DNA of 61,709 nucleotides from an uncultured Geobacter sp. (GTDB lineage: Bacteria > Desulfobacterota > Desulfuromonadia > Geobacterales > Geobacteraceae). The stretch spans positions 1 to 61,709 of the forward strand of contig CALABV010000231.1 of assembly GCA_937886325.1 (NCBI GenBank). The letters run 5' to 3'. A program made the translations under genes and the position numbers. Below are positions 7,955 to 16,079 of the stretch, one piece after another (the first letter of the stretch is position 1; each line of letters begins with the position of its first letter). The notes beneath the pieces are model-generated. The model searched no databases. It was not told the DNA's origin and was given only the letters and a program-made list of their open reading frames with translations.

Positions 7955-8791
7955 TCAGAATTCAAATGTTCTTCCGGAAAAACCGGTAATCACCCCATCT
8001 CCAAAGGCATTTTCCAGGGCACCTACCGCCCGACTGCCGGTACAATGGCAGGGAACGACAATTTCCGGGGAAAAGGTCTGAAGCGCCTTGACGGTTTTTT
8101 CGATGCGGCTGTCGTCGGCATTCAGGAGATGAAAACCACCGATGACCGCCCTCAGTCTTGAGGCGCCGCTCTGAAAAAGCGCCTGGTTAAGAGTGTTGAT
8201 GAGACCTGAATGGCAGCACCCCACACACACGACCACCCCTTCCCGCGTGCGTATCCAGAGCGCCATGTCGTCATCAATGGGGTCGGGTCGGCTCAGTTCC
8301 GGGTCCAGAAAAAAAGCGCCGCCCGTATCCTCGTACTCGGAATTCCGGGGAATATAGCCGGTCAACCCGACATCGCGGAAAAGCTCTCTCCTTTCCTGTA
8401 TCCAGTGCATTCTCGAAGAAGGCAGGGAATCAACGGCCCACATGGCCTCACACCGCATACCGATGGGTTTGGGCCGGCCGGCGTCCGAGCCGTACCTGGG
8501 AATCACCGAGCACGGATGGCAGCATACCTCCGCTTCGGGTGCGGTTCTCAGGAGCCTGGATATTCCGCCGGTATGGTCGTAATGACCATGGCTCAAAACC
8601 AGGCAATCGGTGCTTGACAAATCCATGCCCAGCTTCTCCGCATTGGTCGGCAGAGCTTCCCCCTGTCCCGTATCAAGCAGGATGCGTCTCTCATCTGCTT
8701 CAATCCAGAGCGACAAACCGTGCTCGGACGACAGACCGTACCCCGCGTTATTATCCACCAGAACGGTAATTTTCAGAGAGTTGATGCTCAT
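7955..8791 (-). CDS. metallo-beta-lactamase-fold hydrolase (COG1237-like)
   Basis: 278 residues. The MBL metal motif is SHGHYDHTGG at about 82-91, with CHSG and PCHCTG supplying later ligands. The N-terminus ITVLVDNNAGYGLSSEHGLS is typical of the COG1237 group, which includes the methanopterin-pathway phosphate synthase homologue. Bacterial members usually have unknown substrates. The ATG at 8791 overlaps the thioesterase stop by ATGA. It is cytosolic and part of the long minus-strand operon. Confidence 0.87.
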   Translation of the reverse strand: MSINSLKITVLVDNNAGYGLSSEHGLSLWIEADERRILLDTGQGEALPTNAEKLGMDLSSTDCLVLSHGHYDHTGGISRLLRTAPEAEVCCHPCSVIPRYGSDAGRPKPIGMRCEAMWAVDSLPSSRMHWIQERRELFRDVGLTGYIPRNSEYEDTGGAFFLDPELSRPDPIDDDMALWIRTREGVVVCVGCCHSGLINTLNQALFQSGASRLRAVIGGFHLLNADDSRIEKTVKALQTFSPEIVVPCHCTGSRAVGALENAFGDGVITGFSGRTFEF

Positions 8792-9288
8792 GAATTCTCC
8801 GGTCTGCGCGCGAATTTTCCTTCCCCCCATGCCACGACCTGCCCCTGGACAAGGAGTTCCGCCCGTACGCTATAGAGTGGCGGGTATGAGGTGAGAATCC
8901 AGGATCGTACCGCGACTATTCCCCCGCACGGAACCGGATGAACAAAACGGACGCGGAGGTCACCGGTAACCGCCTCGATCCCGGCATGGAACAGGGAATG
9001 TGTCATTGCCGCATCGAGCAGGGAACTGATAACCCCGCCGTGCAGGATTCCGCTGTACCCTTGCAGTCTCCTGCTGAGCTGAACCTCCGTCCACACGGCA
9101 CCTTTCCCGTCCGACCTGAAACGCAAACCCAGCGAAAGGGGATTATTCTTTCCACAGAGAAGGCATTCTGAATGGCTCTCCGGTACGGGCGTTTCTTCGA
9201 AATCACATTCACAGTTCCGCGTCGCTGAAAGTTCCGTGAGGCTGGGTTTTTTCCGTATTCCATTTCTTGTCGATTGTTCGACCGCCAC
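8788..9288 (-). CDS. PaaI-type hotdog-fold thioesterase
   Basis: 166 residues. The core is GILHGGVISSLLDAAMTH, the PaaI/4HBT catalytic region with the HGG turn, then the central strand VRFVHPVPCGG. An N-terminal Cys-containing stretch (CECDFEET, CLLCGKNNPLSLG) resembles members that carry a CxxC pair before the hotdog fold. The GTG at 9288 has AAGGAGGAG upstream. It would hydrolyse an acyl-CoA or other thioester. Its role in a metal-cofactor cluster is unclear, but linkage to the MBL gene is tight (ATGA). Confidence 0.85.
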   Translation of the reverse strand: MAVEQSTRNGIRKKPSLTELSATRNCECDFEETPVPESHSECLLCGKNNPLSLGLRFRSDGKGAVWTEVQLSRRLQGYSGILHGGVISSLLDAAMTHSLFHAGIEAVTGDLRVRFVHPVPCGGIVAVRSWILTSYPPLYSVRAELLVQGQVVAWGEGKFARRPENS

Positions 9289-9308
9289 GACGCCGACTCC
9301 TCCTTATT

Positions 9309-10187
9309 CTATAAACCGAGCGACTCCCAAACCAGCCGGATATCCCCGGCCGAAGGGGCGTCGATCTCCACCACCGCTTTTTCCTGTATCTGGGCCAGCG
9401 TTACAGCCCGGTCGTAACGGATACGACCGGCGATACGCGCCCCGGACCGGACCGCCAGAGCCTCTATCCGCTCGGTCATCTCCGGATTCAGGTCCCACTT
9501 GTTCACGCACACCGCGGCCGGAATATCGAAGTGGCGCGCCAGCTTCAGCACCCGTTCCAGGTCGTGCTCCCCTGAAACCGTGGGTTCGGTCACCACCAGC
9601 GCCTGTGACGCTCCGGTCATGGAGGCGATCACGGGGCAGCCGATGCCTGGCGGCCCGTCCACGAGGACCAGTCGATGACCGTTTTCCTCGGCCAAACGAC
9701 GGGCCTCGCGACGAACGGTGGACACCAGCTTGCCGGAATTCTCCGCGGCGATTCCAAGCCGCGCATGTACCATGGGGCCGCTGCGTGTCTCGGACACCAT
9801 CCATTCGCCGCAGAGAGACTCAGGGAAATCGATGGCCCGCTCCGGGCAGAAACGGACGCACACTCCGCACCCTTCACAGGCAACGGGATCGACGACGTAC
9901 GACCCTCCTCCTTTGACCTCGGCAATAGCATCAAACCGGCAGAGATCACGACACCTCCCGCATCCCGTGCAATCGTCCGGGCGAATCACCGCTTCGTTGC
10001 CGCAGCGGAATTCATGCCGTTCCCGGACGCTGGGCGCGAGAATGAGATGCATATCCGCCGCATCCACATCACAATCGGCAATCACCGGAAACCCGGCAAG
10101 TACGGCAAAGGAGGCCGCAATGCTCGTCTTGCCCGTACCTCCCTTGCCGCTGATGATTACAAGTTCCTGTATTTTTGACTCCGGCAT
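9309..10187 (-). CDS. MinD-superfamily P-loop ATPase with inserted 2x[4Fe-4S] ferredoxin domain
   Basis: 292 residues. Deviant Walker A SGKGGTGKTS at 13-22, then a ferredoxin insert with CTGCGRCRDLC and CEGCGVCVRFCP at about 73-120, then the rest of the MinD fold (VDGPPGIGCPVIASMTGA). The COG1149 family pairs ATP hydrolysis with two 4Fe-4S clusters; its chemistry is uncharacterised and presumed to be redox or cluster transfer. It lies 3 bp after a paralogue (10191-11039), and the two may form a heterodimer, as tandem copies are common in anaerobes. Confidence 0.92.
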   Translation of the reverse strand: MPESKIQELVIISGKGGTGKTSIAASFAVLAGFPVIADCDVDAADMHLILAPSVRERHEFRCGNEAVIRPDDCTGCGRCRDLCRFDAIAEVKGGGSYVVDPVACEGCGVCVRFCPERAIDFPESLCGEWMVSETRSGPMVHARLGIAAENSGKLVSTVRREARRLAEENGHRLVLVDGPPGIGCPVIASMTGASQALVVTEPTVSGEHDLERVLKLARHFDIPAAVCVNKWDLNPEMTERIEALAVRSGARIAGRIRYDRAVTLAQIQEKAVVEIDAPSAGDIRLVWESLGL

Positions 10188-10190
10188 GTC

Positions 10191-11039
10191 TCACGCCCCC
10201 CCGGCATTTCTGAATTCCCTGATGTTCCACAGCAGAGTGGCAAAATGTGACGCATACTCGGGCACTCTATCCACAACCAGTTCCCCTCGCGAATAGGCCT
10301 CGGCAATGCGCCGGTCATCGGGTATTTCCAGGAGTATCGGAATCTCCTCCTCGCGACAAAAGCGATGTACCCGATCATCACCGACGCCCATACGATTCAC
10401 CACCACGCCGAAGGGGATGGAGAGCTCCCGGATCATGTCCACGGCCAGCCGCAGGTCATGGAGGCCGAACGGCGTCGGCTCCGTAACGAGAACCACGAAA
10501 TCCGAACCCCGCACTGTGGCGATGACCGGGCATGATGTTCCCGGTGGCGCATCGAGAATCGCCGTCATCTCCCTGTTCAGTCGCGCCTTCACCGCCCGGA
10601 TCAGGGGAGGCGCCATGGCTACTCCGATGTCCAGCCTTCCCTGGATAAGGCTGATGCTGTTCGCATCGCAGGTCTCGACCACGCCGATGCGTTTTCCTGT
10701 CTCGCGAATCGCTCCACGGGGACACACCAGGGTGCAGCCGCCGCATCCATGGCAGAGTTCGGGAAACACCAGGGGAACCGAACCGAAGGATACGATGGCG
10801 TGATAGCGGCACAGTCGTCCGCACTCACCGCAGCCGTCGCACAGCGATTCGTCAACCTCGGGAATCGGGATGGTAACGATTTCGCTCCCTGTTTCACGCC
10901 CACGGAGAAACAGATGTGCATTGGGCTCCTCAACGTCGCAGTCCAGCAGTTGCACGCCGGAGCCTATGGTCCGCGCCAGATTGACGGAAACCGTGGTCTT
11001 GCCGGTCCCCCCCTTGCCGGATGCTACGGAAATAATCAT
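10191..11039 (-). CDS. MinD-superfamily P-loop ATPase with inserted 2x[4Fe-4S] ferredoxin domain (paralogue)
   Basis: 282 residues. SGKGGTGKTT sits near the N-terminus, with ferredoxin motifs CDGCGECGRLCRYHAI and CHGCGGCTLVCPRGAI and the switch region DAPPGTSCPVIATV. It is homologous to the next gene. Its ATG at 11039 overlaps the stop of the NifX-like gene at 11036 by ATGA. The set NifX plus two MinD-ferredoxin ATPases recurs in anaerobic bacteria and archaea and is thought to act on a metal cofactor. The function has not been shown biochemically as far as I know. Confidence 0.92.
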   Translation of the reverse strand: MIISVASGKGGTGKTTVSVNLARTIGSGVQLLDCDVEEPNAHLFLRGRETGSEIVTIPIPEVDESLCDGCGECGRLCRYHAIVSFGSVPLVFPELCHGCGGCTLVCPRGAIRETGKRIGVVETCDANSISLIQGRLDIGVAMAPPLIRAVKARLNREMTAILDAPPGTSCPVIATVRGSDFVVLVTEPTPFGLHDLRLAVDMIRELSIPFGVVVNRMGVGDDRVHRFCREEEIPILLEIPDDRRIAEAYSRGELVVDRVPEYASHFATLLWNIREFRNAGGA

Positions 11040-11398
11040 GACCAGTGCCCGTCCACATCCGCTGCGTTCAGGGTGGCCAAAGCCCCGGCGCGGTACGCCT
11101 CAAGGGCCTCCGCTACCGTTGGCGCTTCCGTCGTGTAAATCCTGATACCGGCCGCGTTGAGCGCACGGTGGGCATTGGGTCCGCAATGTCCGGTCACGAC
11201 GCACTTCGCGCCCTGGCGGACAATCGCTTCCGTCGCCTGTATCCCGGCGCCATGCGCGGAATTGAGGACCTGCCGGTTATCGACCGCTTCGAACGTGTCG
11301 TTTTCCGTATCGTAGACGATGAATCCCTGCGCCCGGCCGAAGCGCGGATCCATGGGCGCATCCAGTGTTGTTCCCGATGTGGTGAAGGCAACTTTCAC
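11036..11398 (-). CDS. NifX-like FeMo-cofactor-type protein
   Basis: 120 residues from the GTG at 11398, which has AAAGGAGAC upstream. Nitro_FeMo-Co motifs: MKVAFTTSGTTLDAPMDPRF, GRAQGFIVYDTEND, then GAKCVVTGHCGPNAHRAL with two cysteines, and a C-terminal AYRAGALATLNAADV. The form with GHCGPNA is the MTH1175 subgroup, usually encoded beside MinD-ferredoxin ATPases, as here. Expected to be a small cytosolic carrier of a metal or cluster. Confidence 0.9.
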   Translation of the reverse strand: MKVAFTTSGTTLDAPMDPRFGRAQGFIVYDTENDTFEAVDNRQVLNSAHGAGIQATEAIVRQGAKCVVTGHCGPNAHRALNAAGIRIYTTEAPTVAEALEAYRAGALATLNAADVDGHWS

Positions 11399-11488
11399 GA
11401 TGGGTCTCCTTTTTGTAAATGTAGGTTGAAAGACAGAAGGCTGAAAGTACAAATGAATAAATACGCTCTTCAGCCCCCACTTTATTCA

Positions 11489-11536
11489 TTTCACTTTTCA
11501 CTTTTCACTTTTTACTTTTTACTTTTTACTTTTCAC
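11489..11536. repeat. heptamer tandem repeat (TTTTCAC/TTTTTAC)
   Basis: Seven or so copies of CACTTTT or TACTTTT. The tract overlaps the last codons and TAA stop of the DUF5320 gene and separates it from the NifX gene. A sister tract lies at 11936-11979. Confidence 0.8.
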
Positions 11537-11873
11537 GGTCTTCCATGGCGCCGAGCCGCTGCCTGATCATCTCAAGCTCCGCTTCAAGCGTATCAGCCTG
11601 CGCCTTCAGCGCCTGCTTTTCCATCTCCGGGTCGGGGCGCATGGCCGGCGCCGGAAATCCGGCGTACCCGTACCCGCCGAAACGCGCCCAACCGGGCAGA
11701 CCCGTGGCATAAAAACAATGACGCCGGCCGCGGCCGCCGCCAACACCCATACCGAAGCCCCGACCATACCCCTGGTTCGCGTAACCGGGCAGACCGAAAC
11801 CGGCGCAGAATCCCGCTGCACGTCCGCTCATTCGTCCCATTCCCCTCGGTCCCGTTCCGTCTCCTCGTGGCAT
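11526..11873 (-). CDS. DUF5320 glycine-rich protein
   Basis: 115 residues. It begins MPRGDGTGPRGMGRMSGRAA, the DUF5320 hallmark, continues with a Gly/Phe/Tyr-rich middle (GYGRGFGMGVGGGRGRR) and ends in a predicted coiled coil (EMEKQALKAQADTLEAELEM). ATG at 11873 has AAAGGAGG upstream. The family nearly always accompanies NifX-like and MinD-ferredoxin genes; function unknown. The stop codon lies inside a heptamer repeat, so repeat slippage could change the C-terminus. Confidence 0.88.
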   Translation of the reverse strand: MPRGDGTGPRGMGRMSGRAAGFCAGFGLPGYANQGYGRGFGMGVGGGRGRRHCFYATGLPGWARFGGYGYAGFPAPAMRPDPEMEKQALKAQADTLEAELEMIRQRLGAMEDREK

Positions 11874-11935
11874 GATGCAACCTCCTTTCGTTGTCTTTGC
11901 ATTACCCGGCCGCCCGCGGCCGGCAACGGTTTCAC

Positions 11936-11979
11936 CCTTTTTCTTTTCACTTTTCACTTTTCACTTTTTACGCTTCACG
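11936..11979. repeat. second heptamer tandem repeat tract
   Basis: TTTTCAC-type heptamers (about five copies, last ones degenerate) between the zinc-ribbon gene and the DUF5320 gene. The unit and orientation match the tract at 11489-11536. Confidence 0.75.
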
Positions 11980-11985
11980 ATTCTC

Positions 11986-12198
11986 TCACGCCCGCGTCAT
12001 CGCCGCCCCGCACTCCACGCACTTCAGAGACGCGCACGGCACTCCCCTTTCATGGGGCTCGCGGTGACCACAGGCCGGACAGACACACTCGCCGGCCGGT
12101 CCGGCTGCGACAGGACCTCCCATACGTCCCCCTCTTCCGCCTCCCGCGCCACCCAACCCTCTTCCCGAACCACCGCCCATTCCCGATCCTCTCGGCAT
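11986..12198 (-). CDS. small Gly-rich zinc-ribbon protein
   Basis: 70 residues. The Gly/Arg-rich N-terminus (MPRGSGMGGGSGRGLGGAGG) recalls DUF5320. It is followed by CVCPACGHREPHERGVPC and KCVECGAAMTR. Paralogue of 6282-6494. The ATG at 12198 is preceded by GAAGGAGGTTCTC. First gene of the long NifX/MinD operon, right behind a sigma-70-like promoter. Probably binds Zn or Fe; role unknown. Confidence 0.8.
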   Translation of the reverse strand: MPRGSGMGGGSGRGLGGAGGGRGGRMGGPVAAGPAGECVCPACGHREPHERGVPCASLKCVECGAAMTRA

Positions 12199-12255
12199 GA
12201 GAACCTCCTTCTCCCGCAAACTTCAGCAAGATCGATAAGATGCTTTCTATTTCTA

Positions 12256-12270
12256 AGTGCATTATACACA
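12256..12270. promoter_or_regulatory. possible operator in zinc-ribbon/DUF5320/NifX operon promoter
   Basis: On the minus strand this reads TGTGTATAATGCACT, an imperfect dyad just downstream of the -10. It resembles, with one extra base, the core TGTGCATATGCACA of the perfect palindrome in front of the NifX gene at 24067. A shared regulator is possible but weakly supported. Confidence 0.35.
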
Positions 12271-12273
12271 TAT

Positions 12274-12302
12274 AAGATAAAAACTGTGCTCACGCCTGTC
12301 AA
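12274..12302 (-). promoter_or_regulatory. sigma-70-like promoter of the NifX/MinD operon
   Basis: Minus strand TTGACA (12302-12297), 17-bp spacer, TATCTT (12279-12274). It lies about 75 bp upstream of the zinc-ribbon ATG and right after the terminator that closes the YeeE operon. Confidence 0.6.
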
Positions 12303-12310
12303 GAAAAAAG

Positions 12311-12346
12311 AACGCCCGCCTGGAAATTTTCTTCCGGACGGGCGTT
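12311..12346. terminator. bidirectional-looking terminator
   Basis: Arms AACGCCCGCCTGGAA and TTCCGGACGGGCGTT (two mismatches). T-runs lie on both sides, in particular TTCTTTTTT on the minus strand after the YeeE/YedE genes. Confidence 0.8.
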
Positions 12347-12390
12347 TTTGCTGTACAACCACTCGGGAAATCTTTTTTAGGGGAGAACTC

Positions 12391-12918
12391 TCACAGCCCC
12401 TTTTTTTCGAACCAGCGGAACAGAAGCAATCCTCCGATGATGAACAGCGGAATGATGAACCAGTGACTGACTCCAAGAATCCGGGGTAGCGTTATCTTGC
12501 CGAAGTCTCCCCAGGTCAGTACCGTAGCCTTCATGGTCGGGAATGCCTCGGCGTAAAGCGCTGCACCGCAGAGCATGCCGACGATGCCCCAGACCGAGTC
12601 CCAGCGCCCCTCGCCCAGTGCGCCCAGCGAAGTGCCTGGACAATAGCCGAGAAGTCCCCAGCCGATGCCGAAAATCAGGCCGCCAACCACTACCCCGCCG
12701 AATATCATGGGCTTGATGGAAAGTTTCGCCAACCCCAGATCATTGAGCAGATAGATGCCGACCATGCCCACGAGCACGGCGGAGAGCATGAACTTGACAA
12801 TTGTCATATCCATCAGGCGCAGGGCGCCCAGCTGTTTGTCGTAGCGGAGCACCCGTCCCTTCTGCAGCAGGAATCCGAACAGGATGCCGGTAACCAGTCC
12901 GTAGATGAGAGTCGTCAT
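12391..12918 (-). CDS. YeeE/YedE-type sulfur-transport membrane subunit (C-terminal half)
   Basis: 175 residues with about five membrane segments and the signature GYCPGTSLGALGEG, whose Cys is part of the thiosulfate/sulfur path in YeeE (TsuA) proteins. E. coli-type YeeE is a single long chain; here two half-size genes are split, this one matching the GYCPGT half. The ATG at 12918 overlaps the stop of the partner gene (12915). It lies downstream of the multi-domain sulfur-relay protein, so import of a sulfur species for that enzyme is likely. Confidence 0.88.
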   Translation of the reverse strand: MTTLIYGLVTGILFGFLLQKGRVLRYDKQLGALRLMDMTIVKFMLSAVLVGMVGIYLLNDLGLAKLSIKPMIFGGVVVGGLIFGIGWGLLGYCPGTSLGALGEGRWDSVWGIVGMLCGAALYAEAFPTMKATVLTWGDFGKITLPRILGVSHWFIIPLFIIGGLLLFRWFEKKGL

Positions 12919-13439
12919 GGGCGCTCACCTCCCCCGTAAAGCAGGCGGGCCACAATCATACCGCCGACGAAGAAACAGACCAGGGCGACAAAGCCGCTGG
13001 CGGCCAGCTGCATGGAACCGCTGAGTCCGTGGCCGCTCGGGCAGCCGTCTGCCAGCCGCGCCCCGAACATGCCGATGGTTCCTCCCACGAAAGCGGTAAG
13101 CCAGCGTTTCCACCGCACCGGTCCGAAACGCTCCTCCCACATATCGGGTACCGCCTGCCAGCGGAAGCTGCCGGACGTGGTGGACGCGATGAGGGCGCCG
13201 ATGAAGATTCCCACCACGAACATCCACTGCCAGTCGATGATGGGAAGTTCCTTCAGAAAGTAGGGCATCTGCGCCACCCGCTCCGGGTCCACCGCCTTTT
13301 CCACCATGCCCGCGGAGCGCACGAACGTTGTGGAGGCCCCAAAATACTTTCCGGCAATCCAGACCGAGCCGATAGACACCAGTCCGCTCAGGGCGCCGGC
13401 CAGATAGGGGCTCCACCCTCCTTCATTTCTCTCTTTCAT
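12915..13439 (-). CDS. YeeE/YedE-type sulfur-transport membrane subunit (N-terminal half)
   Basis: 174 residues, about four to five membrane segments. The signature GARLADGCPSGHGLSGS carries the other conserved Cys of YeeE-type permeases. ATG at 13439 with GGGAGGTGGC upstream. Split halves of this family usually act together as one channel for thiosulfate or another sulfur compound. It is 96 bp after the CoADR-rhodanese-TusA-DsrE gene in the same direction. Confidence 0.88.
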   Translation of the reverse strand: MKERNEGGWSPYLAGALSGLVSIGSVWIAGKYFGASTTFVRSAGMVEKAVDPERVAQMPYFLKELPIIDWQWMFVVGIFIGALIASTTSGSFRWQAVPDMWEERFGPVRWKRWLTAFVGGTIGMFGARLADGCPSGHGLSGSMQLAASGFVALVCFFVGGMIVARLLYGGGERP

Positions 13440-13535
13440 ACAGCCACCTCCCTATCATGAGTTTCCGGAAGCCGACGGGGGTTCCGTCGCAAAACAACTA
13501 TACCACCATACCTACCGGTGAAAAGTTTCCGACTG

Positions 13536-16004
13536 TCAGATAAACAGGTTATTGTCGGCTTTCTCCGAGGCCTCAAGGTAAGACGCGACACCGCCGACCT
13601 GGATGCCGTCGATGAGTTCCTCCCTGCGGATCCCCATCAGGTCCATGGACATCTGGCATGCCACGATATTTGCGCCGCCCCTGATTGCCGATGCCATCAT
13701 TTCCTCCAGGGAGGCCACGTTCTTGCGCTTCATGATTCCCCGGATCATGGTCCCGCCCATGCCGCCCATGCTCATCCTGGACAGGGAAAGCTTCCTGCTG
13801 CCGCGCGGCAACATCCAGCCGAAGGCCTTCTCTATGAGGTTCTTTCCCGGGCCACCGACCTTTTCCGGCTTGCGCAGGGCGTTCAACCCCCAGAAGGTGA
13901 AGAACATGGTCACCGTGCGGCCCATGGCAAGGGCGCCGTTGGCTATGACAAAGCCGGCGATGACCTTGTCCAGGTCGCCTGAGAAGACGATGATGGTCTT
14001 GTCGTTACCGGCGGGAACAGGGCTTTGATCGGCCGCCGAACCGGTCTTTTCGATGATCGCCTTGACGATGCCCTTCTCGATACTGATATCGCGGACGATG
14101 TTGCCGGTTGCCCGCGCCCAGGACGGGGCGTCGCTCAGAAAGCCGGGATCGCTGGCGGTAATGGCGACCGCCTCGCCCGGCTGGAGCTCATCCATCTCCT
14201 TCTTTAGGCGCATGACCGGCCCCGGGCACTGAAGGCCGCAGGCATTCACTTGAACGACTTTGCCGGTTTTATCTTGTGGAACTGACGGCCCAGTGAGCTT
14301 TCCTGTTCCGGATGCGTAAAGGTTCGTCGCTTTGGCAAGCGACTCCCGGGGTCCGGTGGCGATGTGCCATGTTTCATAGCCGCCGGAGAGGTTAAAGACG
14401 TTGCTGAAGCCATGCGCTGTCAGGACTCGCGCCGCGTTGTAGGCTATGTGCCCGACCTTGCAGTACACGATAATCTTCCGGTCGCGGGGCACCTCGTTGA
14501 TACGGTCGCGCAGTTCGGCGAGCGGGATGTGCGTTGCGCCCGGCATGCCGCCGGTGGCGAATTCCGCCGGTGTGCGCACGTCCAGGAGAAACAGGTCCGC
14601 CCTGTTCGAACTTTCCAACTCCTCCCACGTTACGGTACCGACAAGGCCGTCCAGTACGTTCTGGGCAACGAACCCCGCAAAGTTGACCGGGTCCTTGGCC
14701 GAGGAGTACGGGGGGGCATAAGCGTGCTCGATCTCGGCCAGGTCGTCCACGGTCATCTTCCCCTTGATGGCCGTTGCAATCACGTCGATGCGTTTGTCGA
14801 TGCCGCTGTAGCCCGTTGCCTGCGCGCCGAGCACACGCCGTGTCTCGGGAGAGTAAACCAGCTTCAGGCACGTCTTCATGGCGCCCGGGTAGTATTCCGC
14901 GCTGTCGTTGGGGTGGATAATCACCGATGCGCAGGAAATGTTGTTGACCTTGCACAGTTTTTCAGAAGCGCCGGTCATGCCGACGGTGAGGTCGAAGACC
15001 TTGGCGATGGCTGTGCCCATAGTACCGTTGTAGCTGCTCGGTTGCCGGCCTGCCATGTTTCCGGCAACGATCCGTCCCTGCTTGTTGGCAGGACCGGCCA
15101 GGGGGATGGCCGCCTTCCTGCCGGTCAGGGGGTGGGTCACCTCGACAGCGTCGCCCGCGGCATAGATATGCTCATTGGTGGTTCGCATGAGGTCGTCGAC
15201 AATGATGTGCCCCTTCGGCCCGAGCCCGATTCCGGAGTCCGCCAGGAAGCCGGTGTTCGGCTTGACGCCGATGGAGAGCAGCACCAGATCCGTTTCCACC
15301 GTTCTGCCGCTGGTCAGGCGGGCGATAACGCCGCCGCCGGGTTTCGGCTCGAAAGCGGCAACGGCGTCATCCAGCAGAAGTCCCACGTTGTGCAGCGCCA
15401 CCTCCCGGTGGACCATGGCCGCAATCTCATAATCAACGACAATCATAGCCTGTTTCGCCATCTCCACCACGGTAACGCTGATGCCTCGGGCATGGAGGTT
15501 TTCCGCCATTTCAAGACCGATGAAGCCGGCGCCCACCACCAGGGCGCTCTTGACCGCGCCGTTGTCAACCATGGAGCGGATGCGGTCCGAGTCCGGGATG
15601 GTCCAGAGGGTGTGAATCGCAGGATGATCCGAGCCGGGAATGGTCGGCTTCACCGGCGAACCGCCCGGCGTCAGCAGGAGTTTGTCGTAGGATTCGTCAT
15701 ACTCGCGGCCCGACTGAAGCTCTCTGACCCGGATTCGCTTTTCGTCGGAACGGACGGCCAGCACCTCGTGACCGGTGCGGACCTGTATGTTGAAAAGACT
15801 CTTGAAACCTTCCGGAGTCTGTATCAGAAGCCGTTCCCGCTCGGAAATCGCGTCGCCGATGTAGTACGGGAGACCGCAATTGGCGTACGAGACATACTCG
15901 CCCCGCTCGAAAACGATGATCTCCGCTGCCTCGTCGAGCCTCCTCAGCCTGGTCGCCGCCGACATGCCCGCGGCAACGCCGCCTACAATGAGATGTTTTG
16001 CCAT
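13536..16004 (-). CDS. CoA-disulfide reductase / rhodanese / TusA / DsrE multi-domain sulfur-relay protein
   Basis: 822 residues from the ATG at 16004 (GGAGGAATCC upstream). Residues 1-445 form a class III FAD/NAD(P)H disulfide reductase with active Cys43 (YVSYANCGLPYY) and the FAD motif IYAAGDAVEV. About 460-550 is a rhodanese domain (LLDVRTPAEF, active IVYCKVGHIAY). About 585-655 is TusA (VNACGLQCPGPVMRLKKEM). The rest is a DsrE/DsrF-like domain (IIVFSGDLDKVIAGF, MSMDLMGI). All persulfide-carrying cysteines seen in the family are present. It likely reduces CoA-persulfide or polysulfide and passes sulfane sulfur along the domains. An AT-rich promoter (16080-16109) drives it, followed by two YeeE genes. 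Confidence 0.93.
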   Translation of the reverse strand: MAKHLIVGGVAAGMSAATRLRRLDEAAEIIVFERGEYVSYANCGLPYYIGDAISERERLLIQTPEGFKSLFNIQVRTGHEVLAVRSDEKRIRVRELQSGREYDESYDKLLLTPGGSPVKPTIPGSDHPAIHTLWTIPDSDRIRSMVDNGAVKSALVVGAGFIGLEMAENLHARGISVTVVEMAKQAMIVVDYEIAAMVHREVALHNVGLLLDDAVAAFEPKPGGGVIARLTSGRTVETDLVLLSIGVKPNTGFLADSGIGLGPKGHIIVDDLMRTTNEHIYAAGDAVEVTHPLTGRKAAIPLAGPANKQGRIVAGNMAGRQPSSYNGTMGTAIAKVFDLTVGMTGASEKLCKVNNISCASVIIHPNDSAEYYPGAMKTCLKLVYSPETRRVLGAQATGYSGIDKRIDVIATAIKGKMTVDDLAEIEHAYAPPYSSAKDPVNFAGFVAQNVLDGLVGTVTWEELESSNRADLFLLDVRTPAEFATGGMPGATHIPLAELRDRINEVPRDRKIIVYCKVGHIAYNAARVLTAHGFSNVFNLSGGYETWHIATGPRESLAKATNLYASGTGKLTGPSVPQDKTGKVVQVNACGLQCPGPVMRLKKEMDELQPGEAVAITASDPGFLSDAPSWARATGNIVRDISIEKGIVKAIIEKTGSAADQSPVPAGNDKTIIVFSGDLDKVIAGFVIANGALAMGRTVTMFFTFWGLNALRKPEKVGGPGKNLIEKAFGWMLPRGSRKLSLSRMSMGGMGGTMIRGIMKRKNVASLEEMMASAIRGGANIVACQMSMDLMGIRREELIDGIQVGGVASYLEASEKADNNLFI

Positions 16005-16079
16005 GGATTCCTCCGGATATGTATTGGATTTGCGAGGACTTTTCATGCCGGATTTTCTTCGGATGAAATAGTTTTATGT

